DNA of 64,000 nucleotides from Bagarius yarrelli (taxonomy: Eukaryota; Chordata; Actinopteri; Siluriformes; Sisoridae): assembly GCA_005784505.1 (NCBI GenBank), contig VCAZ01000001.1:13997597-14061596 (forward strand), written 5' to 3'. A model generated the notes under the pieces. The model saw only the letters and a program-made list of their open reading frames with translations. It ran no database searches and was not told the DNA's origin. This document shows, in pieces, positions 60,001-64,000 of this stretch; the stretch's first letter is position 1; every line of letters starts with the position of its first letter. Both the position numbers and the translations under genes were made by a program.

Positions 60001-63000
60001 TGTGGTTTTCTGTTTAAATAGGTGAGCATCACTGATATAGATAATTTAGCAACACAACCTGATTTTTTTTTTCGTGCAGTATATAAATCATTGTAATTAA
60101 CACACATTTATTGTTTAAAAAAATAAGCACTTTAAATGAAATGAAATGAAATCCCATAGCAAGAACTTTCTGCCATGTCCCTTGTGGCGACTACTGTTAT
60201 AGTCCTTACACCCTGATACTTGGTTATTTTGTGTACACCCAGAGCCGACATTCCTTTCATGCCCAATAGCGTTTTTCTGAGGTTAGAATCTCGAAAACCT
60301 GCTCTGATTAGCTTGCTGTGTTCCAAGGTTACACCTTTTTCCTCACAAGGACCTCAAACAGCTTTGTAGGCTTTGACGTAAGATAAACCCCTACATGTGG
60401 TAACAGCACAGCCAGTCCTGTGAGCTTGACTCTTACAGCCGCGCTACAGAGAACTCGCTCACTCGTGGGCCTGTTTCAAATTCCTTCAAATTCAACATTC
60501 CGTCAGTGGGTTTAATCGCTTCTTTTTGCATTTTTCCCCCTCTCTGTCTGTGCAGGAGAGCACACACACTGACTGTGTTATTCATCTTGACTTGTGCACT
60601 GGTTTATGTGACACTGCTAGAGGAGACTCCACAAGACACTGCATATAACACCAAGAGGTAGGTGAGGTCAACCAAGTGGCAACATGCAGAAGGGTGTGTG
60701 TGTGTCTGTGTCTGTGTGTGTTTTAAACACTTAGCCTATTCCAGTTATTTGTTTTAACACACAAAGTGACCCTGAACTGAAATTCCCCATACCTCCTCTT
60801 TGGACTTCGTCTTTGCCTTCTGCCAGCTCCATTTTCGACATCTTCCTATCAATATTTCCACTACAACACCTCTGCACATGTCCGAACCATCTCAATCTAA
60901 AAACCCCAAAATGTCTAACATGAGCTATCCCTCTAATGTGCCCGTAATCCTGTCCAACCTCGTCACTTCCCAAAAGAACCTCAACATCTTGAGCTCTGCT
61001 ACTATATCTCTAACTCTGCCTCCTGTCTCTTCCTTGGTGCCACTATCTCTAAACCATATCATATACTGTAGCTGGTTATTTACTGACACAAAAAAACCTT
61101 AAATTAAAAAATATTTGGGTGGTTGTTTATATTTTGTTTGTTATCTTAGCAGACAGCAGATGTTAATCTGAGTATGTGATGATTTATTTTTTCCTACAGT
61201 TCCTGGAAATCTGACACTGCTTTATATAGATGTATCCAGATGTATCCGGTTTCATTGCTTTTAAAGTAATTAGGATTGTGTATATGTCTGTTTTCCAGAG
61301 GGATCGTGGCTAGCATCCTGGTGTTTCTGTGTTTCGGCGTAACACAGGCAAAAGATGGCCCTTTCTCACGTCCACATCCAGGTAAAAAATCAGCTTGGAT
61401 AAAATAAACAGAAAAAAATCTGCAATTAAAAAGACTCTAACATTGTGCCAGCAAGACAATGTCCCTGTGCTCAAAGTCCCTGATCTCCATGAAGACATGA
61501 TGTGTTCTTTATTGGAGTGGTAAACTGTAGTGTACAGAATCCTGACTATAACTCAACCCCACTGAGCACCTTTGGGTTGAACTGGAACACTGACTGAACC
61601 CCAGACCCCCTCACCCCACATAACTTTCTGATCCAATTAATACTATTGTAGCTAAATAAACACAAATCCACACAGTCACACAACACAATCCAGTGGAATG
61701 ATTTTCATGAGTATGAAAATTATATTAGGAGAAAGAGTGAGACTACATCTGGAATAGAATGTGTAAAAACATATGTCTGCTGTCTCAGTATTCTTGTCCA
61801 TCTTCCCATAGGGGAATGGTGTGTAGGTGTATAAAACATTGACTGTCACATTTAAAATTTAATTTCATTTGTACAGCGAATCTGCCAGACTCTTTATTAA
61901 AAAGGGCAACAAAATTACATCAGTGAAGTAAAAATTATAATTGGAGTGAATATTATTTCACTATAAAGTTTATCAACATTTTACTCTTGAGGTGCAACTT
62001 TGGTTACACAGATTTATAGACTGGAAAAAACCTGAAGTGTGTTGGTGAGGTTTTTAAAAAATATTTACATTTACAACATTTGGGATACCACTCCTATCCA
62101 GAGTGGCTTGTGGTTAAAGGCCTTGCTGGAGGGCCCATCAGTGGTAGTATTTTGGCTTACGTTAATTGCGTGCTGAACAACTTTCAGAGTCTACAAATCA
62201 CTGACAACCTGTGGGCATATACACACCTCTTGTGTACACTCAGTTTTTTAGCCTTTAAGTGCAGTTTTATTAACACACCTAAATTGTAGGTTTACTTTAC
62301 AGAATAAAATATTATGTATTCAAATATTAAATGATGAACCCATTCCTGTGTTTAATGCAGTCAGTCCTGCTGTTGTTGCTAAGATGTTTGACAGTTTTCT
62401 ACATGCCGAGTGCTCATAGCAACGTCAGGTTTTCAGGCATCTCCAGTCATTGTTCTGTCAGTCCTAATGCAGACGGAGAATGTGTGCTATTTTTTTTTTT
62501 TATTCTTTTGATGCATTATGTACTGTGTTACTCCCTTTGGTTTTTCTGTTGCTATGAACAGACACAAGTTTTGACTGACAGTGTGTAGCTTTAAATACAC
62601 TGTCAGTCTCCACATTTACAGCATTTGGCAGATGCCCTTATCCAGAGTGACTTACATTTATTTTATTTATACAACCAAACAATTGAGGAATAAGGGCCAT
62701 GCTCAGGGGCCCACAGTGGCAACTTGTTGGTGCTGGAAACGGCCAATCTTCTGTTTAGTAGTCCAACATTCTAACCACTTAGCCGCCACCTCTACAAAAT
62801 GCACACATTCCACAGAGGAAAGGCAGCGTCACTCTGAAACACAAGACCTGTTTATCTTGCTTGCCCAGAACTGCTGTCTCCAGTAATAGTTCTCTAATTT
62901 AATGTCTTATTGAGAGAAACCTGAAGGACAAGGTGCACCATAGTGGACAATTTTATTGTTTGCTGATTAGTTAAAGAGAGAGTTGAATAATCAGTGGGGG

Positions 63001-63918
63001 TTTTTTAATTCCTGCTGCTGAAGTGGGTTTCTTTTGAAAGAGAGAAGAGGAGGAAGAAAGGGGCAAAGAGAGAGAGAAGAGGAGGAAGGGAGAGAGAGAC
63101 ACCACAGAGAGACACACAGAGACAGGGGGGAGCAGCTCCGGAGGAAAGAAGTAACAATGTCCTAAAGCAGAGAGAGAGAGGGACAGACTGAGAGAGAGAG
63201 AGTGACAGACTGAGAGAGAGTAACAGAAAGCAAAAGTGAGCATGAGCACCGAAGTGATTGACAGACAAGACAGCTCAGTTTACACAGCCTGTGTCTACAG
63301 GCATTTTGAATTATTGCAACACCCAATAGACCCATAGAGTGTAATTTAGACCTGTCTATTAGGTGTTAAATAGACATTATAAGTGCATAAATGTGTACTG
63401 GCAGTAAATATTTTAATATATTATGTATCTATTAATGTTTTTAGTAAGCCTTTACTAATAAGTGCTACTTTTTTTGTTGCTGTGACATCATATTTCTTCT
63501 CTGCTTTCAGCGTACTGGCGCTTCTGGCTCTGTGTCAGTGTTGTGTATGAGCTGTTCCTCATCTTTATTCTCTTTCAAGTGGGTCTGGAGTCTGCATACC
63601 GATTTTAACACCCACAGACACACACAGAGTTTGTTGTTTGCCATTAATTGTGTAAATTATTTAATGACACATTATAATGCAGATGCTTTCAGTTTTACAC
63701 AAAAAGTCACTGCCTTGTGCTTTCAGTTGTTGTTTTATTGTTGTTTGCATTTTTAAGTCAATAGTTTGTGCATATTGTTGCAGACGGTGCAGGACGGACG
63801 GCTGTTTATGAAGTTCATCGACCCAAAACTGGGTGTTCCTCTACCCGAGAGAGACTATGGAGGAAATTGTCTTATCTATGATCCAGGAAACGCCACTGAT
63901 CCATTCCACAACATCTGG
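57044..63918 (+). CDS. ptdss2: phosphatidylserine synthase 2, exons 1-5 (3' part off-window)
   Basis: Endoplasmic-reticulum enzyme that exchanges the ethanolamine of phosphatidylethanolamine for serine. Exons: 57044-57237, 60556-60657, 61299-61381, 63511-63578, 63784-63918, giving the first 194 residues in frame; exon 6 onwards lies right of the window. The start ATG is in good context and is followed by a variable N-terminus. From [16 protein letters not shown] onward the protein matches vertebrate PTDSS2 almost word for word: [14 protein letters not shown] (membrane segment 1), [35 protein letters not shown] (segment 2), [20 protein letters not shown] (segment 3), then [16 protein letters not shown] and DPFHNIW. 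NAT is a potential N-glycosylation site. Introns carry several repeats. Confidence 0.96.
57475..57615 (+). repeat. tRNA-type SINE in PTDSS2 intron 1
   Basis: ttgtgggtttgattcctgagc (B-box-like), aaggcccctaacccttaat, then the tail ttgtaagttgctctggatag. Forward orientation. Confidence 0.7.
58250..58490 (+). mobile_element. Tc1-like fragment in PTDSS2 intron 1
   Basis: Transposase-derived phrase gacaaggttggagtggag, then ctgaactcaaccctaattc (DLNP region), ending ggtgtgccaatacttta. The duplicate is at 26888-27075. Confidence 0.65.
60780..61050 (-). mobile_element. LINE fragment (C-terminal part of ORF2) in PTDSS2 intron 2
   Basis: The minus-strand frame contains [20 protein letters not shown] followed by a Glu/Lys-rich tail. 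This is the end of the reverse-transcriptase ORF of a common vertebrate non-LTR element (usual form [19 protein letters not shown]). Degenerate; only the tail is present. Confidence 0.7.
61435..61805 (+). mobile_element. Tc1-like fragment in PTDSS2 intron 3
   Basis: Phrases in the order of Tc1-like transposase genes: ccagcaagacaatgtcc, ctccatgaagacatgat, aactcaaccccactgagcac (the DLNPIEHLW region), then gaaaattatattaggag. Full of stops. Related to 31590-31885. Confidence 0.7.
62060..62800 (-). repeat. SINE-like repeats in PTDSS2 intron 3
   Basis: Two reverse-oriented copies, at about 62060-62170 and 62610-62795. The second reads gcatttggcagatgccctta, tccagagtgacttaca, then gccatgctcaggggcccac and taaccacttagccgccacc. 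A short T run lies at 62490. Confidence 0.6.
63030..63235 (+). repeat. GA-rich simple repeat in PTDSS2 intron 3
   Basis: Irregular purine-rich tract (gagaga with gagg and gaca variants). The open frames on the opposite strand here are low-complexity artefacts. Confidence 0.8.
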
Positions 63919-64000
63919 GTAACAAATCACACACTCTTTCTCACTCAAGCATACACACAAACCCCTTAATGCACACAAACCTTAACAAACAATGGTTTGC

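Noticed and set aside
62971..63268. Leu/Ser-rich minus-strand frames
   Set aside because: Translation of a GA-rich simple repeat.

Overview
The window is nuclear DNA of a ray-finned fish. The evidence is vertebrate gene structures with GT-AG introns, SINE tails, Tc1-like, DIRS-like and Ty3/gypsy relics of teleost type, long CA, GA and CT microsatellites, and an AT-rich background. The species cannot be named from the sequence. No bacterial or viral gene system, CRISPR array, rRNA or tRNA gene was found.

The main content is an array of four related genes on the plus strand, called A, B, C and D here. They encode a family not related to classical lactate/malate dehydrogenases: the Ldh_2 (YlbC/YjmC, malate/ureidoglycolate/sulfolactate dehydrogenase type) NAD(P)-dependent oxidoreductases. 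A (1507-3945) is cut by the left window edge and shows only its last seven exons. B (9867-15614), C (27900-35869) and D (37906-44472) are complete, with 11 coding exons each, and read open for 362, 361 and 362 residues. A and C are one subtype, B and D the other, so the order is (A,B)(C,D). This is a duplication of a two-gene block of nearly 30 kb.

The duplicated block also carries a CDK inhibitor of the CDKN1C (p57Kip2) kind on the minus strand (23472-24130 and 52356-53008). Both copies are intact two-exon genes next to the same MITE. To the right of the second copy is the genuine PTDSS2 gene (phosphatidylserine synthase 2, plus strand). Its promoter lies around 56.4-57.0 kb, exons 1-5 lie at 57044-63918, and the rest is outside the window. 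The first block ends in a decayed, exon-less duplicate of the PTDSS2 promoter (about 26.2-26.5 kb) and a duplicated piece of PTDSS2 intron 1.

Mobile DNA fills much of the rest. There is a gypsy reverse-transcriptase fragment in intron 5 of gene A (240-890), numbered as in the complete genes, and nested LTR material between A and B (5204-9092). An internally deleted DIRS-type tyrosine-recombinase retrotransposon (19361-22886) has its empty site preserved in the second block. An AT dinucleotide-rich tract of about 830 bp lies at 17.5-18.3 kb. Tc1-like fragments, tRNA-type SINEs, a LINE fragment and MITEs are scattered through introns and spacers. Coding exons and splice sites were placed by eye from frame continuity between copies and from known protein families; untranslated ends were not determined.
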